Made by a program: the position numbers and the translations under genes. The notes under the pieces were generated by a model. The model was not told where the DNA came from, did not search any database, and saw nothing but the letters and a program-made list of their open reading frames with translations. A stretch of DNA of 64,000 nt from Lactarius indigo (taxonomy: Eukaryota; Basidiomycota; Agaricomycetes; Russulales; Russulaceae): assembly GCA_025766275.1 (NCBI GenBank), contig JAFKAC010000046.1, positions 248,001-312,000 on the forward strand, given 5' to 3'. The first letter of the stretch is position 1, and every line of letters begins with the position of its first letter. Shown here piece after piece: positions 33,320-44,474 of the stretch.

Positions 33320-36300
33320 AAGTGCAAGGCAGTCCTTGAAGCTGGTTATCAATATAAGACCTGTGAAAAATGCCGAAGTGTTAGCAGGCTCGGGATGCAA
33401 AAGAAGCGGAAAAGGGAGAAAGCTGATGATGGTTCACATCACCGTAACTCACCGTCTACAGCTCCAAGCAGCCATTTGGAGGAAAGGGACATTGAGGGAG
33501 ATGAGGAGCAGACAAAGGTGAGTGAAGTCATATTTCTGTTTATCAGCGGACGCTTACCCATTCAAGTTGCATGAAAATGTCCCTGTCAAATTCAAGCATA
33601 AGAACGCGATCATGAAGCAGCTAAGAAGTATATTTAAATCAGCAGAGCAGATTTTCTTTCATGGGTCCTATGACTCACCGCTAGACCCATTAATTTCTGA
33701 GAAGGCTTATGTCAAAGCAGCCGCATATGACATATGGAAGGTCACTGGTTATCGCTTTACGTGAGAGAAGCTCTAAATAATGATAAGAAGGAATAACTCA
33801 CATGAAATAGGGTAAAAGAAAACATGACATTGAAAAACGGCCACAAAACCCGATACTGGTGTTGCCAGGACAAGAACAGACAGCAAGTGACGCAACTGAG
33901 CCAAAGGGAGGGGGTGAAACATAGAGATACGATTGGCATGCACCGGTACGACTGCAAAAGCAAATTGAACATCTCTTGTCACACAAATACAAAAAGCGAA
34001 GAAAGCACCTACACAATCACTATCTGGCTCGAGCATCATGTCAAGCACATACCCTACTACAACGTCTCTTTGCCCCCTGAAGCCGCGGCGTTGATCTGGG
34101 AAAACCTAGATTGGTCATGCCCTAACGAAGTTGCAAAGAAAGTCCAAATGACTTACCCATCTATAACGGCAAACCAGGTCCACACTGCCTGGACAACTAT
34201 GAGCGAAACACTCTGGAAACGAGATACCCAGCAAATACCTTCTGTTAAAGCTCTTCTAGGTGAACTTGGGGATGATGTGGCGATCCTTGACCTTCCGGTG
34301 ATAGATGGTGTCGAGCAAGTTGCATGGGTGATGAAACGAATCACTTTGCCGCTTCAGGGCAAGTTGGTCGAGATCGGGATGGATGCCACCTGTAAGGAAT
34401 GATTCTGAGTCTCGGAAACAGTCAGGCTAACTAAAAAAACAAACAGATAATACCAATTCTCGTCACCTTGAACTATACACCATCATCGGAGAATACGACA
34501 ATACCGGATTTCCACTGTCCTACTGTCTCTTAACAACAGCCGCCTCATTAGAGGATAGAAAACGTACCACATCTTTACAAGCTTGGGCAGCCATCTTGCG
34601 CAATGAATATGGCGTCGTCCTGAGATTTGTTCATACAGACAAGGACATGGCAGAAATTGGCGCGAGTCGACACGTCTGGCCTGAGGCAAAACACCAGCTC
34701 TGTTGGTGGCATCAGCGCGAAGCACTCCGGAGACGTCTCAAAGGAAACTTACCTACCTCCATGTACAATGTCCAGCGTGCTAGACGCGAGCACCCATTTA
34801 TCGACGCTACTTTCAAGCCCTATGGCCATGTGGATCCGAATGATTCAGAGGGAAGTGTTCCAGGGGAGGAGGCAACAACAACGTCACTCACCAGCGAAGA
34901 CCCTAATTCGATCAAGCTTCGATTTCCCGTGTTGAGCCAACGGACTCAAGACCTCCAGGATACCGGAGAGACCAGCGCAGGTGACCCAACACCCGGTGGC
35001 AGTCACCGCGGCTTGGGTGGACACGCCGCTGTGCGTGTAGATAACAGCGCGGGTGACCCGACACCCGGCGGCGGTCGCCTCGATTTGCTCGGGGCCTCAG
35101 TTAATCCGGTCGTGAGTGATCTTATGCTCAGCGGGAGTCGCTCTGGTCTGCGGGGTATAGCTAACGGTCGCCTCGATTTGCTCGGGGCCTCAGTTAATCC
35201 GGTCGCGAGTGATCTTACGCTCAGCGGGAGTCGCTCTGGTCTGCGGGGTATAGCTAATGGACAATCAGTAGCTGCAAAGATCAACACGGATGGTCAGACA
35301 CTCACCAGCGATCACCCCGATGCACCAAGTCGCATCCCCGCGATTCGAGTTACGGAACCAAGAGCGCATCCCAACAATTCGAAACTTACCATCCGAATTC
35401 CCGCCCTATCAACGATTCGAGAAGCTAACCCAACCGCCGAAGATGAGCCTGGCCTCGACGAAGAGACAGCATCTGAACGACGTACATTTTGTCCGAACGA
35501 ATACCGCACAACGGTAGTCGATATGATGGAGCGGCATTTCTGCGTGCATCCCCTCATCCCCGGGTATTCAGCACCAACCCCCGAAGGTATCAAGGCTTGG
35601 GCTGTGAAACAAGCCTATGAGTTTTGTGTTCACTACGACTTGCCTAACCTTTGGGCTTACCTCTGGGAAAATTGGTATCGACGCGGGAGGTGGGAGCTAT
35701 GGGCAAGGAGCGGAAACCCCAAAGAAATACCACGCCTAAAGACAACGATGTTCGTCGAGGGGCAGTGAGTAAAAGTCACTCGAATATAACGTGATTGTGA
35801 ACTCACCGTGTCTCGTAGTTGGCGGCGCGTGAAGGAGGACTACCTCCATCACTTCAGCTTGCCGCGCCTGGACCTGCTCGCGTGGGTCTTGATTACGAAG
35901 CTCGCGCCGACGTATTACCGAAAGCTTGAAGTCATGTTGAACGAGATTGGCCGCTTTCGAGAACTCCCTAAGTGGAGGAAAGATTTCAAAGCTGCATGGA
36001 AGAAAGCGATGAGAACACCGATAACAATGCCGTTGAACGAAAAATACCGACCAGACATGAGACGATTCGTCTGCACCTGCCCGCAGTTCGTCGTAAGTCG
36101 ATTCTTGGTATGCAAGCACCTGGTCCAGCAATTCCACCCGGTCAACCCACGATTCTTCCTCGAAGTGACGCGAAATCGTTCCGTACCTTTCTGGAGCCAC
36201 CCTTCCCTCAAGCCCCTTTCGATAGCCGCGGAGAGTGTTGAGGTGGGCCAGGCAACGGCCACAGACGGCGATGGCGACGATAATACAAGTGTGGAGGTGT

Positions 36301-36668
36301 ATCATCACTTCAACACAGCCGGAAACGAAATTGACTCCAGTTCGGGGTCTGAAGACGACGACAGACTCATCGATACAGGGGAGAAAGGCGACTCTGAGCG
36401 AAAAACGTGTAAAGAAGAACTGGAAGATTACATACGCCTCATCTGAGATTTCTGCGATGGCCTCGAGTTCCAAGTCAAATTTGAAGACCGCCGGTTTTTG
36501 AGAACACTAGAGAAAGATGGTGCTGGGTTCATCAAGCTTGCGCAAAACTGCCTCAGTTGTGAAAGGCATTTTAATTCAAGTCGAGCGTCCTCCCCAACGA
36601 CATGGGAAAGGACAACAGTCAATGCGATGTTCTATCGATCGCGTCCATGCCGTGATAATGGCAACTGA
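33260..36668 (+). pseudogene. MULE transposase (DDE, SWIM zinc finger), with one in-frame TGA and a doubtful first junction
   Basis: Exons 33260-33517, 33547-33760, 33811-34391, 34447-35764, 35819-36668; phases agree from the second exon on. The N-terminal cysteine pairs (CSQSKCKAV... CEKC) resemble a zinc-binding module. A FLYWCH/WRKY-like region follows (LKNGHKTRYWCCQDK). The MULE catalytic core has D in VEIGMDATYN (formed across intron 3) and HTDKDMAEI, then CWWH. A SWIM finger (FVCTCPQFVVSRFLVCKH, near 36070) should bind DNA. The first intron would be only 29 bases and leaves exons 1 and 2 out of phase, so a shift or another donor is likely. A TGA at 36444-36446 sits where the family has Arg before DFCDGLEFQ; the frame then stays open to 36668. 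It cuts the protein in 5' to 3' direction and would excise and reinsert the element. Confidence 0.82.
35073..35258 (+). repeat. 93-bp (31-codon) tandem duplication inside the MULE transposase
   Basis: Two copies, at 35073-35165 and 35166-35258, both beginning GRLDLLGASVNP and ending RSGLRGIAN, with a few substitutions. In frame, in a linker between the catalytic core and the SWIM region. A smaller repeat (SAGDPTPGG) precedes it. Confidence 0.85.
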
Positions 36669-36809
36669 GACAACACATGGCGATATGTTTTAAGTAATAC
36701 TTTACGTTTCCTTACACACACCGCACATTCTCCGGCTGCTTTTAGTCACAATATACCTGACTTAGAATTAACTGTCGTAACATGGCACGCGTTCCACGTA
36801 AGTAACAAG

Positions 36810-37110
36810 CGATAGGAAAGGAAAGAAAAAATAAACAATAGTACGCCAAGTCCCATGAGCCCACCAAAAAAAAGAATATCGGAGAATGAGTGAGTGAAGT
36901 ATGCAGTGAGCTCCTGAAGCAAAGGAAGTAAGTATAATAAACAATAGTACGCCAAGTCCCATGAACTCAAAAAGGGTCGAGAATCTGTAAGCGACAAGAT
37001 TCCGTTCGATGAGAATAAACAATAGTACGTCAAGACCCATGAACTCGTAAGTGACAAGTTTCTATTCAATATGAATAAACAATAGTACGCCGAGTTCCAT
37101 GATCTCACAA
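36810..37110. repeat. Short tandem repeats with aataaacaatagtacgcc units
   Basis: The word aacaatagtacgccaagtcc and close variants occur four times (about 36834, 36941, 37017, 37079), with imperfect spacers. AT-rich. Function unknown; it lies between the transposase and the captured exon array. Confidence 0.7.
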
Positions 37111-37199
37111 AAATAATCGATTACAAGTAAGCGTTTGTAATTATAGATGTAAGGAGTGGGGAGGGTCGACGGCTGTAGTCCGCGGGTTGTGTTTCCAAT

Positions 37200-37790
37200 T
37201 TGGCATACTTGATACACGCTGCGGATGGTGGGGTTGAACTGCGGACAAACGTCAATGGGAAAAAAGGGGTGGCATACCTCTATATACTTCTCATAGAGTG
37301 TTCAGACGCGGTCAGAGTTTGTGGGTCGAGCTGCAGACAATTGCCATGAGAAAAAAAGAGAGGTAAGAATAGGGCGACATACCTCGATATACTTCTCATA
37401 GAGTGTTCGGACGCGGTCAAATTCGGAGTCGAGCTGCAGACAATTGCAATGAGAAAAAAAGAAAGGTAAGAACGGGGCGACATACCTTGATATACTTCTC
37501 ATAGAGTGTTCGGACGCGGTCAGATTCGGAGTCGAGCTGCAGACAATTGCAATGAGAAAAAAGGAAGGTGAGAACGGGGCAACATACCTCAATATACTTC
37601 TCATAGAGTGTTCGGACGCGGTCAGATTCGGTATACTTGATCCGGGTTGCAGAGTTTGTGTGGTCAAATCACGGACGACCGTTAGATTTAAAAAAAAAAA
37701 TCGCGAACAACTGTCAGCAGGAAAAAAGGTAGGTGAGAAATGGAGCGGCGCACCTCGATATACTTCTCATACGGTGTTCAGAGCTCGTGT
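37200..37790 (-). pseudogene. Captured and amplified exon-intron array resembling Clf1/crooked-neck HAT repeats
   Basis: On the minus strand a unit of about 103 bp repeats at 37283, 37388, 37493 and 37593 (right-hand motif positions), with a diverged unit at 37759. Each full unit has a 51-base exon-like block encoding LDSESDRVRTLYEKYIE or variants. It is followed by a GT (gtatgtcgcc) and an intron-like block ending in tctgcag. The peptide, and a neighbouring one (IKYAKLETQPADYSR, near 37210), match the HAT-repeat pattern of the splicing factor Clf1/crooked neck (RTLYEKYIE, then IK.AELE). I infer capture of a piece of that gene, splice sites included, followed by tandem amplification. No full gene is present. 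Confidence 0.6.
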
Positions 37791-37959
37791 CACCACCCAT
37801 ATCCAGAAAAATAGACTGCTCGTATTGCATGCGCAAATTGACCGTGAGCGGACTTTGGTTTTTGAGCTCGGGGGAAGCGATCAAAGTAACCCCTGGAACG
37901 ATGGTGGCCCTGGACCAGCGAAGTCGTGGAGAATGCAGTTCTCGATATGGTTGGATTCC

Positions 37960-38330
37960 TTAGAGGCAGGGGAGCGCGCCGGCGTTGGAGGTACGAGGAA
38001 AGGGGCTAGTTGAGAGTGCAGATGTACTCACCTGCTGCCTCCCTCTCTGCTTCTCGGTGTCATCACTGCTCACCTCCACTTCAACCGCAGTAGCAGCGAT
38101 GAGTGAAAGGGCGGTGCCGGTGGGTGAGGTGCCAAAGAGTAAGACAGCAAGCAGTAGGGCAAGTGCGTGAGGGAAGAGGACGTACCTGCAAGAGGTAGAA
38201 ACGATGAAGATCCGAGGGTTGACCAAAGTCGACAAGCACCGAGCGACGAGCATAAGGCATAGAGGAGAGACAAAACAAGTGGGGCCACGAACAAGGCCAT
38301 GAGTGATGTCTTGCAGTTTGCGCCGCATGG
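37960..38330 (-). other. Possible second captured fragment in the MULE (unidentified)
   Basis: The minus strand reads EVEVSSDDTEKQRGRQQ, then a GT (gtgagtac), an intron-like block ending ctaag, then ESNHIENCILHDF. The exon-intron-exon look suggests host sequence, but I do not recognise the gene. It could be chance. Confidence 0.3.
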
Positions 38331-38454
38331 AGGCTTCTGCGGCCCGGCCTCATGAATTCACCTAGACTCACACAACCAAGCACACAACGCCAAGCACAAC
38401 GCACAAGGACTTGCGCAACAATGCTCCATTTAATCACTCACAAATAGGGCCAAG

Positions 38455-38697
38455 TGACTGGGAGTACTTTTTCTCGGACGGTGGGGCAAAGTCGACATTT
38501 GTGGTGGGTAGCATTTGGCGTGGGAATCTAAATTGCGTACACTGTGTACTACGATTTTTTGTTCATTGAGTCACGTGACATAATTATGTAATTAGCTTCA
38601 AAAATGATAAATGACTTGTTAAGGTTGGCGTTGACCCGCTGGAAGTGTCACGTGGTGTCACGTGACATGTTAGGGGGGGGGGTGAGCAAGGACAGTT
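38455..38697 (-). repeat. Right terminal inverted repeat of the MULE (243 bp)
   Basis: Inverted copy of 33077-33319. On the minus strand it therefore carries the same start codon and first codons as the transposase gene, running leftwards into the captured region. Confidence 0.92.
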
Positions 38698-38708
38698 CGT
38701 CTTCTCGC
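38698..38708. repeat. Target-site duplication CGTCTTCTCGC, right of the MULE
   Basis: Partner of 33066-33076, perfect over 11 bases. Confidence 0.92.
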
Positions 38709-41136
38709 TCAACAAGTGTCATGCCAAGTCGACCCAAGAAATCTGGTCCAACTTCCCCGAATATCACTTCCTTATCCCATCTCGACTCCAGCAATCTGGA
38801 CCCCGCATACATAGGACTAGGCCACCTCCCATCTCTCCTACATTGCCCTTCTCCAAACTGAAATCCAAACTGAAAGTTGGGCTGTGAATGGAGTGAAACG
38901 TTTATCGCCCGGAGTCAGAAAGTGCTCGGTCCGTTGAAGTGTGCACTATCTCTCCTATTATGTTTCTCTCACTCACCAACGGAAAGGTGCCCAAATGCCA
39001 AATGGTATCTCTACTCCCCCGTTCCCCCACATCCATGCATACAGCGACCACTTGTCTCTGCAACCGTCCTTATCGCCTGTCCAGTAGGGTTCGCTCCACC
39101 TCTACACGGCTCCGGTTTCCCCTACACCTCACCATCGACACCGTAGCCTGGAATTCAAGGATGCCTTGGCCGCATCGATCTCGGCCATAGTCTCGATTCC
39201 ACTGGATGGTTGATATTGACATTTCCTCCACTGCGAATCAGCAATCCGTCCCACGATTTACATCCCATCTGTGTGAAGGCGATGGCAGGCAGAGTCAAAC
39301 GTTTCAACATTTTCTGACTTTGGCGCTGAAATGTCTGTCATCCTCATCATTGGATAGTAACTCTGCATCTGGTGCGTCGATCGGGTTTGCGAGGATAGCG
39401 CAGAAGGAATCAAGGTTGACGAGGAGGGGCTAATGTCCCGAACGCGCGGAAAAAACATATGAACAACGAACACTGAGCGCTGGCCAGACGAGCAGCATTT
39501 CCAGTGATTCCTGGGTCACACTTCCTCCATCACGCACATTATAGCAGCACGCATATCGCCTCCGGTACGCTCTATGCAGAGCTGCCTTGCTCTCCCGACA
39601 ATAGTTGATGTAACGCGTGTTGGGCCGCTGGTAGAACACGAGACGGTTGGGAGGGTAGGGTCACGGACAGTATTTTCGTGAATGGCCAGGTCGGGTGGGG
39701 TGACGTGAGGGATGTCCACTACATTGGAACTGCCTACTATCTGAAAACTTATATGAACTAATGCGGCATTTCTACACTTTCATATCGTAGAGCAGATCCA
39801 TCACGAGTACGTTTCACAAGAGCTTGTCCAAGTCCGAGTATTATCTCGCTGGCATATAGTTATTTTTGACCGCACAATGGTATGTGCACGCGCAGAGCAA
39901 GAATCTAGGAAACAAGTAACTACGACAGCGACAGTCTGAGATCCCATTTGTCCCGTGGCGACCACTTCTCGTCGATTGTTCCATAAGCTACTGACTAAGC
40001 TTATTAGGGCCATATTAGGTGAGTAGGGAGCGTCACGGCTCCTTGAACCGCAACCACCACCATGGGCGGTTTTTTCCCACACCTGGGCTAGGATGACCCC
40101 ACACGCTCAAAACAACCAACGAAACCCACTCGTATTAGAGATGCCCTACCAGGTGTACTTACTGAGTACTAAATGCTACCACCACTATCGTTCACCCATT
40201 GAGTTCTGAGGCCTGAGGACTGAATACTGAATGCCGAGTGTCGAACGTCGAACACTCAATGCCACAGTTGAACTGTGCCCTGAACCCCCACGCAACAGTC
40301 ACCAAACACAACCACAATAAAAACAAATACCAAAACTGCTAGCAAACGATGAGATACTGTAAACCACATGTCTGATTTGGTAGGAGCGCTGCTCGCCCGA
40401 GGGAAATCAGAGCGCGCTGTGACCCGGGGTTTCCATCTCTGACCCCCTGGTCACCACCACCAAATACAACCATAACTCAGCCAAATAGAAACCAAATAGA
40501 CACGTCACCCCTGCTCATGGAGGTAACCCGGGAAGATTTTAAATAATAACGTCCTCCACATCTATCTACAAACCTTTTAAATCTATTGTTTGTTCTGATT
40601 ATAATAGTGACAAAATAAAGCGTTTTGTTCCTCAGATTGTGGAGGCAATCTGGGAAGAAGCACTGAAGAAGTCCTCTAGTCTGCTGGATAGGTGGACGTA
40701 TGACTGTGAGGTTTTAGTGGGTAGGAGTGCACACCGGACCGACCAATGGCGACGACAACGTGTACTGAGTCCCACACTACCCCTACACTGGGGGTGTACT
40801 TTAATTTGTATTTTCCCTCACTCTGGGCTGCGGCCCGGCTTTCGCAAGTTAGGCAGGGCTGATACCAGTTGGCTAATTTTCGCATCGGTCCCACGGACCG
40901 GTCCGCTCTGGACCGGCCTCAAAGTTCAATCCCCGCCCAAACAACTATTTTCCCTCCAAAAGAATTCCTATCTCTTAGCTAATAAAGAACATGTTATTCT
41001 CCCGGACAACCAACATAAACATTTACTATTAGATAATTAAAAGTCACATGAATACATTGTTTGGTAATATGATTAAGTCAGCGAGCGAGTTGGAGAGCAG
41101 TGAAGGGAATGGAAGTGAAGGACGAGAACGGTGAGG
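38709..41136. other. Gene-free stretch between the MULE and element E
   Basis: No supported gene. A stretch near 39665-39815 (cgtgaatggccaggtcggg ... tagagcagatccatcacga) is a diverged copy of the 3' flank of the ankyrin NLR gene (24955-25095), which suggests another lost copy. A C/A-rich low-complexity patch occurs at about 40100-40500. Confidence 0.5.
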
Positions 41137-41840
41137 TGTTATGCCCTAGCAGGGGCGTGGGTTCTGGAGGTTCTGAATCACACAAGTATCAAGCGAAGAC
41201 TTCTGTTGTCTTATTGCTATGAAATACGAGTGATAAAGTGTGGTACAAGGTGCAGCACTACTCTGTAATATAGGACTCCTCGTCCGAAGTGTCTAACACT
41301 TCTCTACACTTGATCTTGCTAGTGCACAGAGTATAACAGGTGTAACGTGTTGATATAGTTCAACTGCAAAGACTTCGAAGTGTCCTGGTTAGGGACTGAG
41401 GTAGGGGATGCACAAGAAGAGGGGAATAAGGCGAGGTCACACCAAAGTAAGGAGGCAAGGTTGCTAGATTGCAAACGAAGCCAAGTGTCACGGTACCAGC
41501 GGACCGTTCTGTGACAGGAGCGAAGTCGAGGACTTGTGTTTTACACAAGTAAGGAAGATGCTGCTTGGAGCACTCAGAGAGCACGCAAGGGAGAGGGTAA
41601 ACACTGGATTCAAACGAAGAGTAGACAAGGTACATGCTACTCTATGACTACCTCTTTATACTCGTACAGACTGGGGTTTTTTGGGACTGTTTTCTAACTA
41701 TTTACGAGCTACTGATGAGCTGGCAAAGGACAACATACGTGGCAGAGACAGGTGGCAGAGACAGCTGGCAAGAAGTACATGCGTTGGCAATCGATTCGAC
41801 GTGGCAGGGTCCGTGACCATGATGTCACGTGGGCGTGACA
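41137..41840 (-). repeat. 3' LTR of element E (about 704 bp)
   Basis: On the sense strand it starts TGTCACGCCCACGTGACATC, right after a purine tract (agaagggggg, about 41844-41853), and probably ends ...GGGCATAACA at 41137. A TATA-like gtataaagagg lies near 41652-41662. The partner LTR is beyond the window, so the 41137 end rests on the TGT/ACA ends alone. Confidence 0.6.
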
Positions 41841-41851
41841 TAGCCCCCCTT

Positions 41852-44225
41852 CTAAGCACGATCGTCCCGATCGTTATCGAGCGTGCGCAAGAAGTCGTAG
41901 TCGTGTCGAAAGATGAAATGTGCTGGCCATTCGTACGGGGTACCGCGACGTTGTGCGCGGAGTCGGGCGGTGATTTGGGTGGCACGTTCGCGGTCGACCG
42001 CGCGTCTGAGCATAGCGAGCCACGCACAATACGTACGGGAGTGGGCGTGAGTCGTAGGGATGTGGCACACTCGACGAGTCGCGCATGTGGCGTGAGGTGT
42101 GCGACACTCGAACGAAAGGTGCTCCTCGCTGTCGCAATGGCTGCATGCAGGGAGTCCTCGTCTGTCGTGATGTGACGCTCGTTGATCTTCTTCGGCTATC
42201 TGACTGGTGGCTGACGCTTCTCCGTGGAGTGCGGGGAACTGAGTGTGTCATGAAACCTGGGCGGTTTGAGCGTAGGTGCGTAAAGGTTGGCGAGGCGGGA
42301 CAGGCAACGCGATAGCCGACCCGATGATCGGAACGCGGTGGTGGTCGAGGCGTCGGTCGGTGTTGTTCATGTGAATAGTAGCAAATGGCAATAGCGTGGG
42401 CACGGGGTTGGACAAGTACGGTTGCAAGCGGGAAGCTGCACGGGCGTTGGCCAGTCGCTGGTCGATCTCCTCGGCCTCGGTACTCCATTCGCTCCAGGCG
42501 CGCTCGGTTTCCTTCATACATGCAACGAGTTGGTCACGTCTAGTGAGGGACGCTCGAAGACGGTAAATGTCCGCGCTAACACCTGGATCAGCAAGCAGAT
42601 AGAGGGCTTGATCTACCTCAGTCCACGCCGGATGGTCGATGCAGAATATATCCCTGGTGTCCGGAGAGTCTGACGGGATATCAGGCGTCGTGCGAGGTTT
42701 AGCGAACAAAGGACCATAATAGACTGGCTGATTTCGTCCCTCGGTGGCGATGACGACTGGTCGATCTCGCTGGTCGATAAGGAACTGGACAAATGGAGCG
42801 CGTCCTCGCGTTCCATTAGCGAGGGGTATCTCCATGAGGTAATCGTTAGTAGGGAGAGTCATCGTCCAGTGACGGTCTGGTCGCTCGATATTGGCGAGAA
42901 GGGTTTGAGGGTGATCTCTGCCCTGTGGATTTCCGGGGAGCAGTGGCAAAGGGTGCTGGTGAGGTGTCGTTGGAGTCGGGTTAGTGATGCGAAGCGCAAG
43001 AGAGGGTACGATTGGCAACGGCGAGGCGAGGCGGGGTACTTCGCCAACTGACAACTGTGGCGACTGCGGGCCTTCCCAAGGCGCGTCTTCTTCCTCTTGA
43101 GCGATTTGTTCTAACGCCTCTCTCAGTAGTCGCTGCCGTCGATTAGTACGTGCCTGTGAGTGTCAACAATGCATTCCTTGTGGGGTAATGTAGGTACTGA
43201 GGCCCCACATGTCCTCGCGGGAACGCGGAGAGTTCTGTCGTGCATCGTATGTGGGCCCGACATTGGCCCATCGTTCGACGTCTTGGTTGACCTGTGCGTG
43301 CAACCATTGTGGAGTGTTGCGGTCTGAGATCCATGGATACTGCGGTGGATGACAAGGGGGATCGTTGTCCATGAGTGCAATGGAGTTGATCGTCGTGTCG
43401 TGCGAAGTTTTATACTCGCGGATAAGATCTGGGGTTCGCAAGTTAGACTCTGGTTCCCAACTATCGTGCGCCGCAGTATATCCTTTTCCATCGTACTAGA
43501 TATTGCGGCGTCCTTCGACGACCGAAGGTGCGATAATCGAGAAGTTGCTCTACCTCCCATTCTTGTTCCCCGTCTATAAGATCCGGTGGAGGGTTGCTTT
43601 CTTTGGCACCGTTGATCTCGCTAGTTTTATATGGTGTGAGCAATCCCGCGTGGAAGGTGTTGTGAATGTGCCACGTCGACGGTAGTTGTAGGGCATAGGC
43701 GATGTCCGAGATGCGCTGTGTAATGAGAAAGGGTCCATATCAACGAGGCGCCAATTTTGTTGTTGGGTGGGTCGTTTTTAGATTTGTAGCGTCTAGCCAG
43801 ACCTTATCGCCGATGCGATAGGGCTGATACGCTGTATCTCTTACCCATTTCAATTGGGTTGTCCTCATGGCATCTTTTGCCTGTTGTCGAACTTCCTGGA
43901 GTTCTGTGAGTCTGTCGGTCGCTCTAGGCGATGGAGTGGCGTTCGATGTGGGTTGATGGACGTGAGGCGTGAATCCTACTAGCAACTCAAATGGTGTTTT
44001 CCGAGTCGTTTCGGATGTCCACGAATTAAGAGTGTACTGCGCTATTGGTAACCATTTTGCCCAGTTGTTCTGCTGATAATTCGAAAAGACTCGCAGATAC
44101 TGTTCTAGGCGTTGGTTGGTACGCTCCGACTGACCATCCGTGCGTGGGTGATAGGCAGTACTGATGTCTTGATCTACTTTCAGTGCGGCGCACAAAGCCC
44201 TGGTGAATGCGGCAGTGAAACGTGG
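41852..44225 (-). pseudogene. Pol 3' part of element E: integrase end, chromodomain, C-terminal domain with zinc knuckle (degenerate)
   Basis: Starts at the KDZ junction with FTAAFTRALCAALK, includes the third integrase residue in YHPRTDGQSERTNQ, and then the chromodomain (EVEQLLDYRTFGRRRTPQYLVRWKG). Lesions: a TGA at 43740-43742 where the family has Arg (LAPR-stop-YGPF); one extra base in an A-run at about 43483-43488, which splits the chromodomain; and TGAs at 43163-43165 and 42248-42250, each in an otherwise open frame. The C-terminal extension resembles that of elements A and D (YYGPLFAKP compare LYGKPLYAHP). It continues past the last TGA into a CCHC knuckle, C-SH-C-DSEE-H-LSFE-C, near 42115-42155, followed by further Cys/His residues, to a stop at 41852. 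Confidence 0.8.
44219..44225. repeat. Target-site duplication AACGTGG, left of the KDZ element
   Basis: Perfect 7-bp match to 61007-61013. One more base (a/g) differs, so an 8-bp duplication with a mismatch is also possible. Confidence 0.88.
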
Positions 44226-44368
44226 CAGCCAATGATCCAGCATGACTTCCATAACTGATGGGCCAACCGACAGTGAGAGTCTTTCATATGTCATGGGCCA
44301 GCTGACGTCGGCCAACGGCAAAGAATCTCCCAAGACTCATGGGTCAACCGACGTCAGCTCGGACGGAC
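44226..44368 (+). repeat. Left terminal inverted repeat of the KDZ element
   Basis: Shared blocks with the inverted right end: tgacttcca, atgggccaaccgac, gtgagagtctt, atatgtcatgggc, gacgtcggcc, catggg, cggacggac. Roughly 80% identity with at most one indel. A cca-accgac/gtcggcca word repeats several times inside. Confidence 0.88.
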
Positions 44369-44474
44369 AAAATGTATAAATACCTCCGAGTGAGATGACT
44401 GAACGCAAACCAAGGGTGTATTGTCAGGAGAATCACATTAGACACTTTCAAAGATATGGGATATATGGCATCAA

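Larger units (their letters stand above)
33077..38697 (+). mobile_element. Mutator-like (MULE) DNA transposon with captured sequence (5621 bp)
   Basis: Terminal inverted repeats of 243 bp (33077-33319 and 38455-38697), ends AACTGTCC, flanked by an 11-bp duplication. The left and central part holds a five-exon transposase gene on the plus strand. The right 1.8 kb holds no transposase but contains tandem repeats and, on the minus strand, an array of exon-like units resembling a host splicing-factor gene. That is the organisation of a Pack-MULE that kept its transposase. Confidence 0.92.

Noticed and set aside
40780..40960. tRNA-like or SINE-like segment (agttcaatccccgcc resembles a T-arm)
   Set aside because: No acceptor stem, D-arm or anticodon arm can be paired with it. 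One T-arm-like word is not enough.
41874..42521. 215-codon Arg/Pro-rich minus-strand frame in element E
   Set aside because: Out of phase with the pol extension, which itself contains a clear CCHC motif here. No relative of this frame was seen.
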